DNA of 64,000 nucleotides, taken from Arthrobacter oryzae. GTDB lineage: Bacteria; Actinomycetota; Actinomycetes; Actinomycetales; Micrococcaceae. The notes beneath the pieces are model-generated. The model did no database searches. It had not been told where the DNA came from and saw only the letters and a program-made list of their open reading frames with translations. Below, one piece after another: positions 43,903 through 53,029 of this stretch; the stretch's first letter is position 1, and each line of letters opens with the position of its first letter. Made by a program: the position numbers and the translations under genes. Location of the stretch: positions 372,001-436,000 of the forward strand of contig NZ_RBIR01000001.1 of the NCBI RefSeq assembly GCF_003634095.1. Direction: 5' to 3'.

Positions 43903-44961
43903 TCACTCCGCCGGGACAGCCCCTGCGCCTTTCGCCGGCAAGTCCCGGGTGCCGGTGAACGCGTCCTCGCGTGAGTAGTCGAGGTAATGCTCGAGGAAAG
44001 GATCGCCCGTTCCCGGCACCCTTCCGGCGGCGGCCTCCTTCACAAGCCAGTCCACCTGCCCCGGAATCGTCTGAGCGAACGTTCCGACAGGCTCATAACC
44101 CAGGTCGAGGGAGGCCTTCGTGCTGAGGACAAGCGGGGGCCGGTAATCCCAGGGATGGTCGCCGAGGCCGGCGGGGGCTGCGTCATCGAGCAGCACCTCG
44201 TTCCATTCGTGGCCGAGGTACCGGGCGATCACGCCGGCAATCTGCCGGGCGTTGGGCGCGTCCGGATCGGCGCTGTTGAGGATCCGTGCCCCGGGTGCTG
44301 CGGCAACCGTTTCCACGAGGGCGGCCGTGTTGACGGCCGCCGTCGTGTGGTCCCCGCCCTGCCCCTCGTGGGCCAGGAACACCGCCGGTCGCCGGTCGAG
44401 AATCCGTTTGACGAACATCCATTCCCGGGGGCGGGCGGCGCCTTCCCCATGCACCTTCGACGCCCGGATCACCGTCACCGGATAGCCGCTGTCCAGCAGC
44501 GCATGCTCCGCGGCCACTTTGTTGGCACCGTAGCCCAGCGGGGAGTCGTACACACGTGCGCCGGGATTCATGGTCGGGTTACTCTCCACAACGGGGGCGT
44601 CGAAGCGCGGCGGCACCACGGAGTTGACGTGGTTGCCGGCCGGATCAACATATACGGCCTTGCTCGACAGCATGACGGCGGACGTAACGGCACTGAGGTG
44701 TGGCAGCAGTTGCCGGGCGTCGGCCTCGGTGTAGCACGCGGCGTCAACAAGGAGATCCGCACCCCCGCCCAGAACCCCTGCCAGGGCGGGCCCGTCACGT
44801 CGGTCGGCAACCAGGAAACGCGCTCCGGCGGCAGCGAGGTCCGCCGGCATCTTTTGCTGCGTCCGGCCTGTCATGTCCACCTCCCAGCCTGCACTTATTA
44901 GGCGCCAGGCAATGGCACGTCCCAGAACACCCGTTCCTCCAAGGATTACAGCCCGATTCAT
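43903..44961 (-). CDS. NAD-dependent epimerase/dehydratase family protein
   Basis: 352 residues. The extended-SDR Rossmann start VILGGTGVLGRAIAWRLISA is at about 5-24. The catalytic Tyr is probably in GYGANKVAAEHALLDSGYPV (YxxxK). After it comes VTVIRASKVHGEGAARPREW. The substrate is unknown. It is last in a minus-strand run with NUDIX, methyltransferase and kinase-like genes upstream. Confidence 0.82.
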   Translation of the reverse strand: MNRAVILGGTGVLGRAIAWRLISAGWEVDMTGRTQQKMPADLAAAGARFLVADRRDGPALAGVLGGGADLLVDAACYTEADARQLLPHLSAVTSAVMLSSKAVYVDPAGNHVNSVVPPRFDAPVVESNPTMNPGARVYDSPLGYGANKVAAEHALLDSGYPVTVIRASKVHGEGAARPREWMFVKRILDRRPAVFLAHEGQGGDHTTAAVNTAALVETVAAAPGARILNSADPDAPNARQIAGVIARYLGHEWNEVLLDDAAPAGLGDHPWDYRPPLVLSTKASLDLGYEPVGTFAQTIPGQVDWLVKEAAAGRVPGTGDPFLEHYLDYSREDAFTGTRDLPAKGAGAVPAE

Positions 44962-45005
44962 CGTCCGACTCTAACGGACGGTACGAAGCGCGCCAGGAGC
45001 GGCGG

Positions 45006-45425
45006 TCACTTTCGTGGGTCGGTCCGAAGGATATGTCGCAGCACTTCAGCGTAGGGGCGGTGTGCGAGGTTCAGCCCAAGGGCATCTTCGGGGCAAAGCC
45101 AGCGCGTTTCCGAGTGCTCGCCCGTGGCAAGGTTGGCGGGAACGCCCGACCGCGTGTCCAGGACCCAGCCTGAGAGATGCAGCCCGTCGGGGGAGGCCAC
45201 GTTGTCCCGGACCGTAAAAGCGGGGGCAGAAGCCGGCGCCCTGACCGTGACGCCGATTTCTTCAAGAAGCTCCCTGGCCAGCGCTTCACCGGCGCCTTCG
45301 CCATCCTCGATGTGCCCGCCGGGGAAGTCCCACGTATCCGGGTACCATCTCGCGGACGGAAGACGGTGGCACATCAGCACGCCGAGTGGCCCGACGAGTA
45401 CGCCGACGGCAATGCGGTGGGTCAT
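45006..45425 (-). CDS. NUDIX hydrolase
   Basis: 139 residues. A complete Nudix box GX5EX7REUXEEXGU spans Gly37 to Val59 (GHIEDGEGAGEALARELLEE then IGV). MutT-like in size; it would cleave a nucleoside diphosphate derivative. ATG 45425 overlaps the methyltransferase stop by four bases. Confidence 0.88.
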   Translation of the reverse strand: MTHRIAVGVLVGPLGVLMCHRLPSARWYPDTWDFPGGHIEDGEGAGEALARELLEEIGVTVRAPASAPAFTVRDNVASPDGLHLSGWVLDTRSGVPANLATGEHSETRWLCPEDALGLNLAHRPYAEVLRHILRTDPRK

Positions 45426-46012
45426 GGGAGCGGTCGATTCGGCCTGGCATCCGATGCGCGAGGGTCACGGCCGCGGGGCGGTTGGCCGGTACGTCTCGCG
45501 AGGATGAATGCTTGCGCGTGGGTTTCATTTGACCGCGGCTGCCGGGTCAGCTGGGCGGCGATGGTGAAACCGTTGCGGGTGAGGAGCCGGGCGGTATCGG
45601 CGGGGTCGTGTAGACAGACGGTGAGAGCCACATCGTGTCCATAGGCGCGGTCAACCGCCCGTTGGCCAGTGCCAGCGTGGCAGCCCAGGAGCACATGAGC
45701 TCCCGGGCCGGTTACGCGTGCCAGTTCCGTGACGATATCCGGCACATGTTCTGGCGGAGTGTGAATCACGGAGTACCAGGCCAGGACACCCCGGAAGCGG
45801 GCGTCGGGATAGGGGAGCGCGGCAAGGTCGCCGGTCTTGAAGCGACGACGGGGATGGGAGATCCGGGCCTGGGCGATCATGGCCTCCGACAAGTCCACCC
45901 CTTCGACATCCAGCAATCCCTCGAAGGACGTGTCGGGAAGAACCCGCGCGTACGACGCCGCCACGGCGTTGTAGGCCGCGCGGACGGAACCGTTAGTGCT
46001 CTCAGGGATCAT
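45422..46012 (-). CDS. SAM-dependent methyltransferase missing motif I (probably degraded)
   Basis: 196 residues. Start VRAAYNAVAASYARVLPDTS and the later EGVDLSEAMIAQARISHPRR, DLAALPYPDARFRGVLAWYS and VTGPGAHVLLG are class I methyltransferase features. Between YARVLPDTSFEGLLDV and EGVDLS the usual 55-60 residues with motif I (the DxGxGxG loop) are missing: the frame is intact across the joint. This looks like an in-frame deletion, so the protein probably cannot bind SAM normally. It overlaps NUDIX by four bases. Confidence 0.7.
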   Translation of the reverse strand: MIPESTNGSVRAAYNAVAASYARVLPDTSFEGLLDVEGVDLSEAMIAQARISHPRRRFKTGDLAALPYPDARFRGVLAWYSVIHTPPEHVPDIVTELARVTGPGAHVLLGCHAGTGQRAVDRAYGHDVALTVCLHDPADTARLLTRNGFTIAAQLTRQPRSNETHAQAFILARRTGQPPRGRDPRASDARPNRPLP

Positions 46013-46204
46013 ATGTAGAGCGGCACCTCTCCAGGGTCAGGCGTTCGTTATGGCGGCAAGCAGACCTTGGCCGGCGTGGTGGAGGCGTGCCATGACCGCA
46101 AGCCTAAGCGCGCCCGCACCTCGACGGACTGCGCCACGCGCCGGGCCGGAGGCGCGCCGTCGAGATTGTGTGCGGACCCCCGCCGGTGACGGCAGGGAGA
46201 GCGG

Positions 46205-47116
46205 TCAAGAACACCGGGAGATGTCGGCGATGACCTGCTCGATCTGATACTTGGACACTCGCGCGAGTGCTGGGTTGGTGTCCACATAGTAGGGATAGGC
46301 GACGAGTCCAATCGAGAGTGCCCAGGCGCGGCCACGCCGCCACATGGGTTCGTCGACGTCCAGCGCGTCCCGAAATATCGCGCGCCCGGCGTGGTCGAGC
46401 AGGTTCCAGGCGACGATGAGGTCGACTGCCGGGTCGCCGATGGCGAGGCCACCCCAGTCGAGGACAGCTGCCAGCCGGGACCCGGAGACCAGGATGTTTC
46501 CGGGTTGCAGGTCTGTATGAATCCAGGGCCGCCCACCGTCCCCCTCGGAGACTTGTCGGGCCTCCTCCCAGGCCGCCGTCAAGAGCGGGACGTCCAACAG
46601 GCCCTCACAGCTGGCGATTGCGGATCGGGTGGGCGCGTCCCGGGCAGCCAGCGGACCACCCCGGTAGGACCGCAGGGGACCGACGGCCATGTTCTTCCCG
46701 ACGTCAATGCCATGAAGCGCACGGACGAAGCGGCCGAGATCGGCGGCCAGGGCCGGTCCGGACGCCTGGCCCGGGGACGGGTTCTGCCCGCTCAGCCAGC
46801 CGGACACTGTCCACGGCCATGGGTAGCCGCGCCCTGGTGTGCCTTGTGCGAGCGGAACCGGCACCGCGACAGGCAATTGCCGGCTGAGCAGGGGCGCAAT
46901 ATCCAGTTCCTTCGTCAGCGAGGGAACCGCGGAGGCAATGCGGGGAAGCCGGACGACCAGCCGGTCACCCAGCCTGAGCATGACATTGTCCGTCCCGGTT
47001 GCCGCCACCGGCGCCAGCGGCAGTCCGGTCCATGCCGGGAACTGGTCCGCAATTATAAGGCCGACTTGATCGATGCTGATGTCGGGCTCCGTGTCATGCA
47101 GTTTGGCGATCAACAT
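46205..47116 (-). CDS. Aminoglycoside phosphotransferase (APH) family kinase
   Basis: 303 residues. The catalytic loop is HTDLQPGNIL with His200, Asp202 and Asn207 (HGDLxxxN in most relatives), and LDWGGLAIGDPAVDL carries the second metal-binding Asp220. The N-terminal lobe has GTDNVMLRLGDRLVVRLPR. Real aminoglycoside resistance is not implied; the family includes many small-molecule kinases. A 192-bp gap separates it from the methyltransferase. Confidence 0.85.
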   Translation of the reverse strand: MLIAKLHDTEPDISIDQVGLIIADQFPAWTGLPLAPVAATGTDNVMLRLGDRLVVRLPRIASAVPSLTKELDIAPLLSRQLPVAVPVPLAQGTPGRGYPWPWTVSGWLSGQNPSPGQASGPALAADLGRFVRALHGIDVGKNMAVGPLRSYRGGPLAARDAPTRSAIASCEGLLDVPLLTAAWEEARQVSEGDGGRPWIHTDLQPGNILVSGSRLAAVLDWGGLAIGDPAVDLIVAWNLLDHAGRAIFRDALDVDEPMWRRGRAWALSIGLVAYPYYVDTNPALARVSKYQIEQVIADISRCS

Positions 47117-47252
47117 GACTGCAACCTATCCCGTTGCTCCGGATGCGCCGCTGACCGTCTGCTCGGCGTCGTCCGTTGCCGCACCGGCCGGCAACGATAA
47201 CAACTCCGCCGGGTCTCCAACCGGCCGACGGCGGTCATGCCAGAATCGGTAG

Positions 47253-47480
47253 ATGCCACTCATACAGGTCCTCAATGCGTCCCCGTCCTCGACCGCAAGG
47301 AAGCGCGAGCTCCTGGCCGCGCTGACGGCGACCTACGCCGATGTCATGGGAATCCGGCCGGACACCATCCGGGTGGTTCTGCACGAAGTGCCTCGGGAGA
47401 ATTGGTCGGTCGCCGGAGTCACCCTGGCTGACTCGGGCCAGGATGAATCAATTGGAGTGCCGGCGCCGGGCTCGGAATAG
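47253..47480 (+). CDS. Tautomerase-family protein (4-oxalocrotonate tautomerase-like)
   Basis: 75 residues with the catalytic Pro2 exposed after Met removal (MPLIQVLNASP). The pattern RKRELLAALTATYADVMGIR then TIRVVLHEVPRENWSVAG is typical of the 4-OT subunit. It is slightly longer than the usual 62 residues. Substrate unknown. Confidence 0.85.
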   Translation: MPLIQVLNASPSSTARKRELLAALTATYADVMGIRPDTIRVVLHEVPRENWSVAGVTLADSGQDESIGVPAPGSE

Positions 47481-47532
47481 CTGCGGCCGCTGACGTCCAA
47501 GGCTGAGACCGAGCCTTTGGATCAAAGCCGGA

Positions 47533-47976
47533 TCAAAGCCGGAGCAGGTTCAATTCCCCGGCGGACCGGAAACCCAGCCGGGCGTAAAAATCCCGTGATT
47601 CGGCAGAGGGCGAAAGCACAATCCGTACGGCCTTGATGCTCTGCGAGAACCCAATCGACGCCTCCACGAGCCGGCCGCCGATGCCGCCGTTCCGGAAATC
47701 CGGCAGCACGTAGGCGTTTCCCAGATAGACCCAACAGGACGTTTCCGTCCCGGGCTTGGGCATCCTCTCGAAAATCATCAGGTTGAGCATCCCCACGAGC
47801 TCGCCGTCGTGATCAGCCACAAAGAATTTTCTGGGATTGGCCTCCATCCAGTCCCTAAAGGCCGCCTCAAAGGCCGGGTCTCCCTGGAGCGCAGACTCCT
47901 GCTCTGCCGCCCATGCGGCCCTCAGCGCTGCCAGTCCGGGCATATCGCTCGGACGGCTTTCACGAATTGTGGTCAT
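47533..47976 (-). CDS. GNAT family N-acetyltransferase
   Basis: 147 residues. The acetyl-CoA loop is VLPDFRNGGIGGRLVEASIG, preceded by the WVYLGNAYV strand, and the C-terminal SAESRDFYARLGFRSAGEL is a typical GNAT ending. The substrate is unknown. It converges on the tautomerase gene. Confidence 0.85.
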   Translation of the reverse strand: MTTIRESRPSDMPGLAALRAAWAAEQESALQGDPAFEAAFRDWMEANPRKFFVADHDGELVGMLNLMIFERMPKPGTETSCWVYLGNAYVLPDFRNGGIGGRLVEASIGFSQSIKAVRIVLSPSAESRDFYARLGFRSAGELNLLRL

Positions 47977-48132
47977 GGGATCAGCCTATGCCGGCACTCG
48001 AGCCTCGTTTCTTACGTCATGCAACGGGTGCGTGACGCACAGTGTCGCCGCGCGACGACGCGTTTCGGCCGCGGTTGGGAAGCCGCGGCCGGGGTGGTTG
48101 ATTGGGGGCTACCAGCGTCGAAAGGACCCGCA

Positions 48133-48648
48133 ATGACCAAACAATCTGATCTGAACCCGACGAGACTCCGCCACGTCCTCGGACACTTCGCCACCGGGCT
48201 GACGGTGATCACCGGAGCAACCACGAACGGCCCCGCCGGGTTCACCTGCCAGTCCTTTTCGTCCCTGTCGCTGGAGCCGGCGCTGATCACCTTCAGCCCG
48301 GCGCGGACCTCCAGCACCTGGCCGCTGCTGCGGGAGGCCGGGCGGTTCACCGTGAACATCCTGCCGGCCGAGCACCAGCACCTGGCGGCGCAGTTCGCCC
48401 GATCCGGGGCGGAGAAGTTTGCCGGCGTGAACCACTGGCCGTCACCGCTCGGAAACCCCGTACTGGAGAAGTCGCTGGCCTGGGTGGACTGCGAACTGCA
48501 CCAGGAGTACGACGGCGGGGACCACACCATCGTGGTGGGCGCCGTCCGGGCCCTGAGCGCCCGCGCCGACGCCGAGCCCCTGCTCTTCTACAAGGGCAGT
48601 TACCTGGGCGTCCGGTCCCGGGCCGGCGCGCTGGAGAGCGTGGCATGA
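48133..48648 (+). CDS. Flavin reductase family protein
   Basis: 171 residues from ATG 48133, preceded by AAAGGA. Flavin-reductase-like fold: LRHVLGHFATGLTVITGATT, then GPAGFTCQSFSSLSLEPALI, FTVNILPAEHQHLAAQFARS and the C-terminal LLFYKGSYLG. It would supply reduced FMN or FAD to a partner oxygenase; none is adjacent. Confidence 0.9.
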   Translation: MTKQSDLNPTRLRHVLGHFATGLTVITGATTNGPAGFTCQSFSSLSLEPALITFSPARTSSTWPLLREAGRFTVNILPAEHQHLAAQFARSGAEKFAGVNHWPSPLGNPVLEKSLAWVDCELHQEYDGGDHTIVVGAVRALSARADAEPLLFYKGSYLGVRSRAGALESVA

Positions 48649-48893
48649 CCAGGCTGAAGTCATTGTCATGGCGTGGAGGGCGCCGCGGCTCCATGCCGGC
48701 GGACAACGTCATCGCCGGCGGCGGCGGGCCGGCTGAAGGGGTGCGGCCCGCGTGGCCCGTCAAGAAGGTGGCACGGCCCGTTCCGCCGGCCGACGGGGAC
48801 GTTCCGGAGCCCCAGATCCCTGAACCGCCGTTTCCGATGACCGGCGCCCACTGGCTGGATGGGTTCGTCATTTTCGGAGACACCTACCCGTAA
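48645..48893 (+). CDS. Short Pro-rich hypothetical protein
   Basis: 82 residues, starting four bases inside the flavin reductase end (ATGA), which supports coupling. It is rich in Pro, Gly and Arg (PVPPADGDVPEPQIPEPPFP) with a hydrophobic HWLDGFVIFGDTYP end. No family recognised; low complexity leaves some doubt that it is a real gene. Confidence 0.45.
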   Translation: MTRLKSLSWRGGRRGSMPADNVIAGGGGPAEGVRPAWPVKKVARPVPPADGDVPEPQIPEPPFPMTGAHWLDGFVIFGDTYP

Positions 48894-49054
48894 CAGCAAC
48901 GCCGCGGCCCGGCCGGCTTCGCGCGTGCCGCGCTGGCGTAAGATGGAAGGACCCGTTGACCCCGGCCACGGATGGTGCGAACCGCCGTCGGCTTGGATCA
49001 CGGGGACCGACCATATTCATACTGGAGGGGACCAGAGGCCCGCGGGCCAACACC

Positions 49055-50143
49055 ATGACTGAAGCAGCGAACGGCAAGGCCCGGTTCAGCGCCGGAGAGC
49101 GCACCGCAGGGGAATTCCCCCACTCCCTACCAGGGTTGCGGACGGAGGTGGTCTTGTTCGACGACTCAGAACAGATGGTCCAGTCGCTGGGCAGCCATGA
49201 CGAAGCTTTAAGGTTCATCGAAAACCAGTTCCCCGCCGTTGATTTCCATGTCCGGGGAAACGAGCTCGCGATCAGCGGCCCAGCGGCCGACGTTCCGCGC
49301 ATCATGCGCCTGCTCAACGAAGTCCGCGGCCTGGTGGCCAGGGGAACCGTCATTACCCCGGCCGTCCTGCAGCAGCTGATCTCCCTGCTGCGCAGCCAGT
49401 CTCTGCAGAACCCGGTGGAAGTGCTGACCACCAATATTCTTTCCACCCGGGGCAAGACCATCCGCGCCAAAACGCTGAACCAGAAGAACTATGTGGACGC
49501 GATCGACGCCAACACGGTGATCTTCGGGATCGGGCCGGCCGGCACCGGCAAGACGTACTTGGCCATGGCCAAGGCTGTCCAGGCCCTGCAGCAGAAGGAG
49601 GTCAGCCGCATCATCCTGACCCGCCCTGCAGTCGAGGCGGGGGAGCGGCTGGGCTTCCTGCCGGGAACCCTCAGCGACAAGATCGACCCCTACCTGCGGC
49701 CCCTCTATGACGCCCTGCACGACATGATGGACCCCGAGTCCATTCCGCGGCTCATGGCCGCCGGCACCATCGAGGTTGCCCCGCTGGCGTACATGCGCGG
49801 CCGTACCCTCAACGACGCGTTCATCATCCTCGATGAGGCCCAGAACACCACGCCGGAACAAATGAAGATGTTCCTGACCCGTCTGGGGTTCGGCTCCAAG
49901 ATGGTTGTCACCGGTGACATCACCCAGGTGGATCTTCCCTTCGGCACCCGTTCGGGACTGCGGATTGTCGAGGAGATCCTGCAGGGGATCGAAGACGTCA
50001 ACTTCTCGGTGCTGGACGCCTCCGACGTCGTCCGGCACCGCCTGGTGGGCGACATCGTCAACGCCTACAGCATCTGGGACGAAGTACAGAGGAACCGGGT
50101 CAAGCACTCCGTAGCCCGGGAAACGCGGGGAGAACGCGCATGA
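49055..50143 (+). CDS. phoH: PhoH-like ATPase
   Basis: 362 residues from ATG 49055. The P-loop GPAGTGKT is at 160-167 and DEAQN at 260-264. An N-terminal PhoH-specific part precedes it (FDDSEQMVQSLGSHDEALRF). An in-frame TTG at 48956 has AAGGA before it and a TAAGAT box just upstream, so a longer protein of 395 residues is possible. phoH-ybeY-corC-era is a common block linked to ribosome and RNA maturation. Confidence 0.9.
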   Translation: MTEAANGKARFSAGERTAGEFPHSLPGLRTEVVLFDDSEQMVQSLGSHDEALRFIENQFPAVDFHVRGNELAISGPAADVPRIMRLLNEVRGLVARGTVITPAVLQQLISLLRSQSLQNPVEVLTTNILSTRGKTIRAKTLNQKNYVDAIDANTVIFGIGPAGTGKTYLAMAKAVQALQQKEVSRIILTRPAVEAGERLGFLPGTLSDKIDPYLRPLYDALHDMMDPESIPRLMAAGTIEVAPLAYMRGRTLNDAFIILDEAQNTTPEQMKMFLTRLGFGSKMVVTGDITQVDLPFGTRSGLRIVEEILQGIEDVNFSVLDASDVVRHRLVGDIVNAYSIWDEVQRNRVKHSVARETRGERA

Positions 50144-50613
50144 GCATTGAGGTCAACAACGAATCCGGCGTGACGGTCGACGAAGCCGAGATGGTGGCCC
50201 TCGCGCGATTCATCTTCGAACGTCTCTACATCCACCCGCAGGCGGAACTGTCCATCCTGCTGGTGGACGAACCGGCCATGGAAAAGCTGCACATCGAACT
50301 CATGGACGAGCCCGGCTCCACCGACGTCCTGTCCGTGCCCATGGACGAACTGACCCCGGGCACCCCGGACAAGCCGACGCCGCAGGGCATGCTCGGCGAT
50401 ATCGCCATCTGCCCCCAGGTGGCCGAAATCCAGGCCAAGAACGCCGGCCACTCCACCCAGGACGAGATGCTGCTGCTCACCACGCATGGCATCTTGCACC
50501 TGCTCGGCTATGACCACGCCGAGCCGGAGGAGAAGGAAGAGATGTTCGGCCTGCAGCGCGAACTCCTGACCGCTTTCACCGGCAAAGCGGCCCCCTCAGA
50601 GACGATTCAGTGA
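50140..50613 (+). CDS. ybeY: Endoribonuclease/rRNA maturation factor YbeY
   Basis: 157 residues; zinc ligands His116, His120 and His126 in HGILHLLGYDH. The family is needed for 16S rRNA 3' end processing and ribosome quality control. ATG 50140 overlaps the phoH stop by four bases. Confidence 0.95.
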   Translation: MSIEVNNESGVTVDEAEMVALARFIFERLYIHPQAELSILLVDEPAMEKLHIELMDEPGSTDVLSVPMDELTPGTPDKPTPQGMLGDIAICPQVAEIQAKNAGHSTQDEMLLLTTHGILHLLGYDHAEPEEKEEMFGLQRELLTAFTGKAAPSETIQ

Positions 50614-51941
50614 CCCCACTGATCCTTGCCGGCATGGCGCTGGTGTTTCTCAGCTTTGCCGCGGTGCTGACCGCAGCCGAGTCCGCTTTCAACTTCCTGC
50701 CCCGGCACGACGCCGAACAGGCGGTCCTGCACAGCCGGGGCACGTCGCTCAAACGCATCCTCGCCCACCCCGTGGGGCATATGCGCGCCCTCCGGTTCTG
50801 GCGGGTCTGGTTTGAGATGGCCTCCGCCGTCGCCGTGACCGTGCTGCTGCACAGCATGCTGGCCAACGTCTGGCTGGCCGGACTGGCGGCCACCGGCATC
50901 ATGGCCGTGGTGGGTTTCGTGATCGTCGGAGTGTCCCCGCGACAGTTCGGCCGAGTCCACTCCGCCGCCCTCGTGCGGTTCAGCGCCCCGATCGTGCGGT
51001 CCCTCTACGCTGTCCTGGGCCCGATCCCGGGCTGGCTCGTCCGGCTCGGCAGCGCCGTCGCCCCCGGCGCCCCGGCCGACAACGAGGCATTCTTCAGCGA
51101 AGAGGAATTCCGCGAACTCGTGGACCGTGCCACCGAGTCCGACGTGATCGAGGACAACGAGGCGGAGCTGATCCAGTCGGTCTTCGACTTCGGTGACACC
51201 CTGGTCCGTTCGGTCATGGTTCCGCGGACGGACATCCTCACCATCGACTCCGGATCCAGCCTGCGGCGCGCGATGGAGCTGTTCCTGCGCTCCGGGTACT
51301 CGCGGATCCCGATCATCGGCGAAAACACGGACCAGATCCTGGGCATCGTGTACCTCAAGGACGTTGCCGCCGTGCTCCACAACCTCGGCCCGGACGACGA
51401 GCCGCCCGTGGTGGACAAACTCGCCCGCGAGGTCCGTTACGTGCCGGATTCGAAGCCGGTCAGCGATCTGCTGCGCGAACTGCAGAAAGAATCCACGCAC
51501 GTTGCCATCGTGATCGACGAATACGGCGGAACGGCGGGGCTGGTGACCCTCGAGGACCTCATTGAGGAGATCGTCGGGGAGATCGTGGATGAGTACGACA
51601 CCGAAAGCGCCGAGGCCGTGGCTCTCGGCGACGGGAGCTACCGGGTCAGTGCCCGCATGAGCATCGATGACCTCGGCGAGCTCTTCGACCTGGAGCTCGA
51701 CGACGACGAAGTGGACACCGTCGGCGGCCTGCTCGCCAAGGCCCTCGGGCGGGTGCCGATCGTCGGCAGTACCGTCGAGGTCCACGGGCTGTCCCTTCGC
51801 GCCGACCGGCTCGAGGGCCGCCGGAACCGCGTCAGCCACATCATTGCGGCCGCCGTACCAAAAGAACAAACTGACCTTGAAGACCTTCTCGACGAGGCCG
51901 CACCAATCCAACAGGGAGTCCTACGTGAGCAAGCAGAATAA
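50610..51941 (+). CDS. CorC/HlyC-type transporter-associated protein (DUF21, CBS pair)
   Basis: 443 residues from GTG 50610, overlapping ybeY by four bases. N-terminal DUF21 has four hydrophobic segments. A CBS pair lies at about 200-320 ([20 protein letters not shown], then [14 protein letters not shown]), followed by the CorC_HlyC domain ([20 protein letters not shown]). The family is linked to Mg/Co and heavy-metal efflux; the haemolysin name is historical. Confidence 0.9.
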   Translation: MTPLILAGMALVFLSFAAVLTAAESAFNFLPRHDAEQAVLHSRGTSLKRILAHPVGHMRALRFWRVWFEMASAVAVTVLLHSMLANVWLAGLAATGIMAVVGFVIVGVSPRQFGRVHSAALVRFSAPIVRSLYAVLGPIPGWLVRLGSAVAPGAPADNEAFFSEEEFRELVDRATESDVIEDNEAELIQSVFDFGDTLVRSVMVPRTDILTIDSGSSLRRAMELFLRSGYSRIPIIGENTDQILGIVYLKDVAAVLHNLGPDDEPPVVDKLAREVRYVPDSKPVSDLLRELQKESTHVAIVIDEYGGTAGLVTLEDLIEEIVGEIVDEYDTESAEAVALGDGSYRVSARMSIDDLGELFDLELDDDEVDTVGGLLAKALGRVPIVGSTVEVHGLSLRADRLEGRRNRVSHIIAAAVPKEQTDLEDLLDEAAPIQQGVLREQAE

Positions 51942-52884
51942 GTCCGACGGCGAAGCAGCCCACGGCGGCTACCGCGCCGGGTTCTCCGTACTGGTCGGGC
52001 GCCCGAACGCCGGCAAGTCGACCCTCACCAACGCCCTGGTCGGCCAAAAGGTCGCTATCACCTCGGCCAAGCCGCAGACCACCCGCCACACCATCCGCGG
52101 CATCGTGCACCGGGACGACGCCCAGCTGATCCTCGTGGATACCCCGGGCCTGCACCGCCCCCGCACCCTGCTGGGCAAGCGGCTCAACGAACTCGTCGCG
52201 GACACCCTCGCCGAGGTCGACGCAATCGGCTTCTGCCTGCCGGCCAACGAGAAGATCGGCCCGGGAGACAAATACATCGCCGCCCAGCTCGCCGCCATCG
52301 GCAACAAGCCGATTATCGCGATCGTGACCAAGGCCGACACCGTGGACCGCCAGGGCCTCACGGAGCAGCTGCTCGCCGTCGCCGCCCTGGGCCGCGAAGT
52401 CCTGGGCGAGGACGGCTGGAAGGATATTGTCCCGGTTTCCGCCACGGACGGTTTCCAGGTCGAAACCCTGGCCGACGTGCTGATCAGCCACATGCCGGCC
52501 TCGCCGCCGCTGTACCCGGACGGGCACCTGACGGACGAACCGGAAGCGGTGATGATCGCCGAACTCATCCGCGAAGCCGCCCTCGAAGGCGTCCGCGACG
52601 AGCTGCCGCACTCCCTGGCCGTCGTCGTCGATGAAATCGTTCCGCGCGAAGGCCGGCCCGAAGACCGGCCGTTCCTGGACGTCCGCGTCAACCTGTACGT
52701 CGAACGCCCCTCGCAGAAAGCCATCATCATCGGCAAGGGCGGCGCCCGCCTCCGCGAGGTGGGGACCAATGCGCGCAAGGCGATTGAGGCGCTGCTCGGC
52801 GCCCGAATCTACCTCGACCTGCACGTGAAGGTCGCCAAGGACTGGCAGCGGGACCCGAAGCAGCTCGTTAAACTCGGCTTCTGA
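51925..52884 (+). CDS. era: GTPase Era
   Basis: 319 residues from GTG 51925, overlapping the CorC gene by 17 bases, with AGGGAG upstream. G1 GRPNAGKS at 25-32, then SAKPQTTRHTIRGI, DTPGLHRP and the VTKADT motif. The C-terminal KH domain (IIIGKGGARLREVGTNARKA) binds the 16S rRNA 3' end. It assists 30S assembly, consistent with ybeY nearby. Confidence 0.96.
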   Translation: MSKQNKSDGEAAHGGYRAGFSVLVGRPNAGKSTLTNALVGQKVAITSAKPQTTRHTIRGIVHRDDAQLILVDTPGLHRPRTLLGKRLNELVADTLAEVDAIGFCLPANEKIGPGDKYIAAQLAAIGNKPIIAIVTKADTVDRQGLTEQLLAVAALGREVLGEDGWKDIVPVSATDGFQVETLADVLISHMPASPPLYPDGHLTDEPEAVMIAELIREAALEGVRDELPHSLAVVVDEIVPREGRPEDRPFLDVRVNLYVERPSQKAIIIGKGGARLREVGTNARKAIEALLGARIYLDLHVKVAKDWQRDPKQLVKLGF

Positions 52885-52988
52885 GCCGGGTCATCAACCG
52901 AGGCTCCAAGCCGGGGCTGAAAGTGGGCCGCCGGCCCGTCGCGCCGCTCCCAAACGCGGACCATCGGCATTTTCTCAGATTCGGACAC

Positions 52989-52994
52989 TAAAAT
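52989..52994 (+). promoter_or_regulatory. Probable -10 box of the LCP gene
   Basis: TAAAAT lies 35 bases before GTG 53030, with AAGGAAGG between. The -35 region is weak. Confidence 0.35.
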
Positions 52995-53029
52995 GGGCAA
53001 ACTCCCGTTCGTGAAGGAAGGCTCAACAA

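Noticed and set aside
45422-46012. Missing methyltransferase part present in another frame
   Set aside because: The DNA between the two flanks is absent, not shifted; no frame around 45890-45930 encodes a motif I loop.
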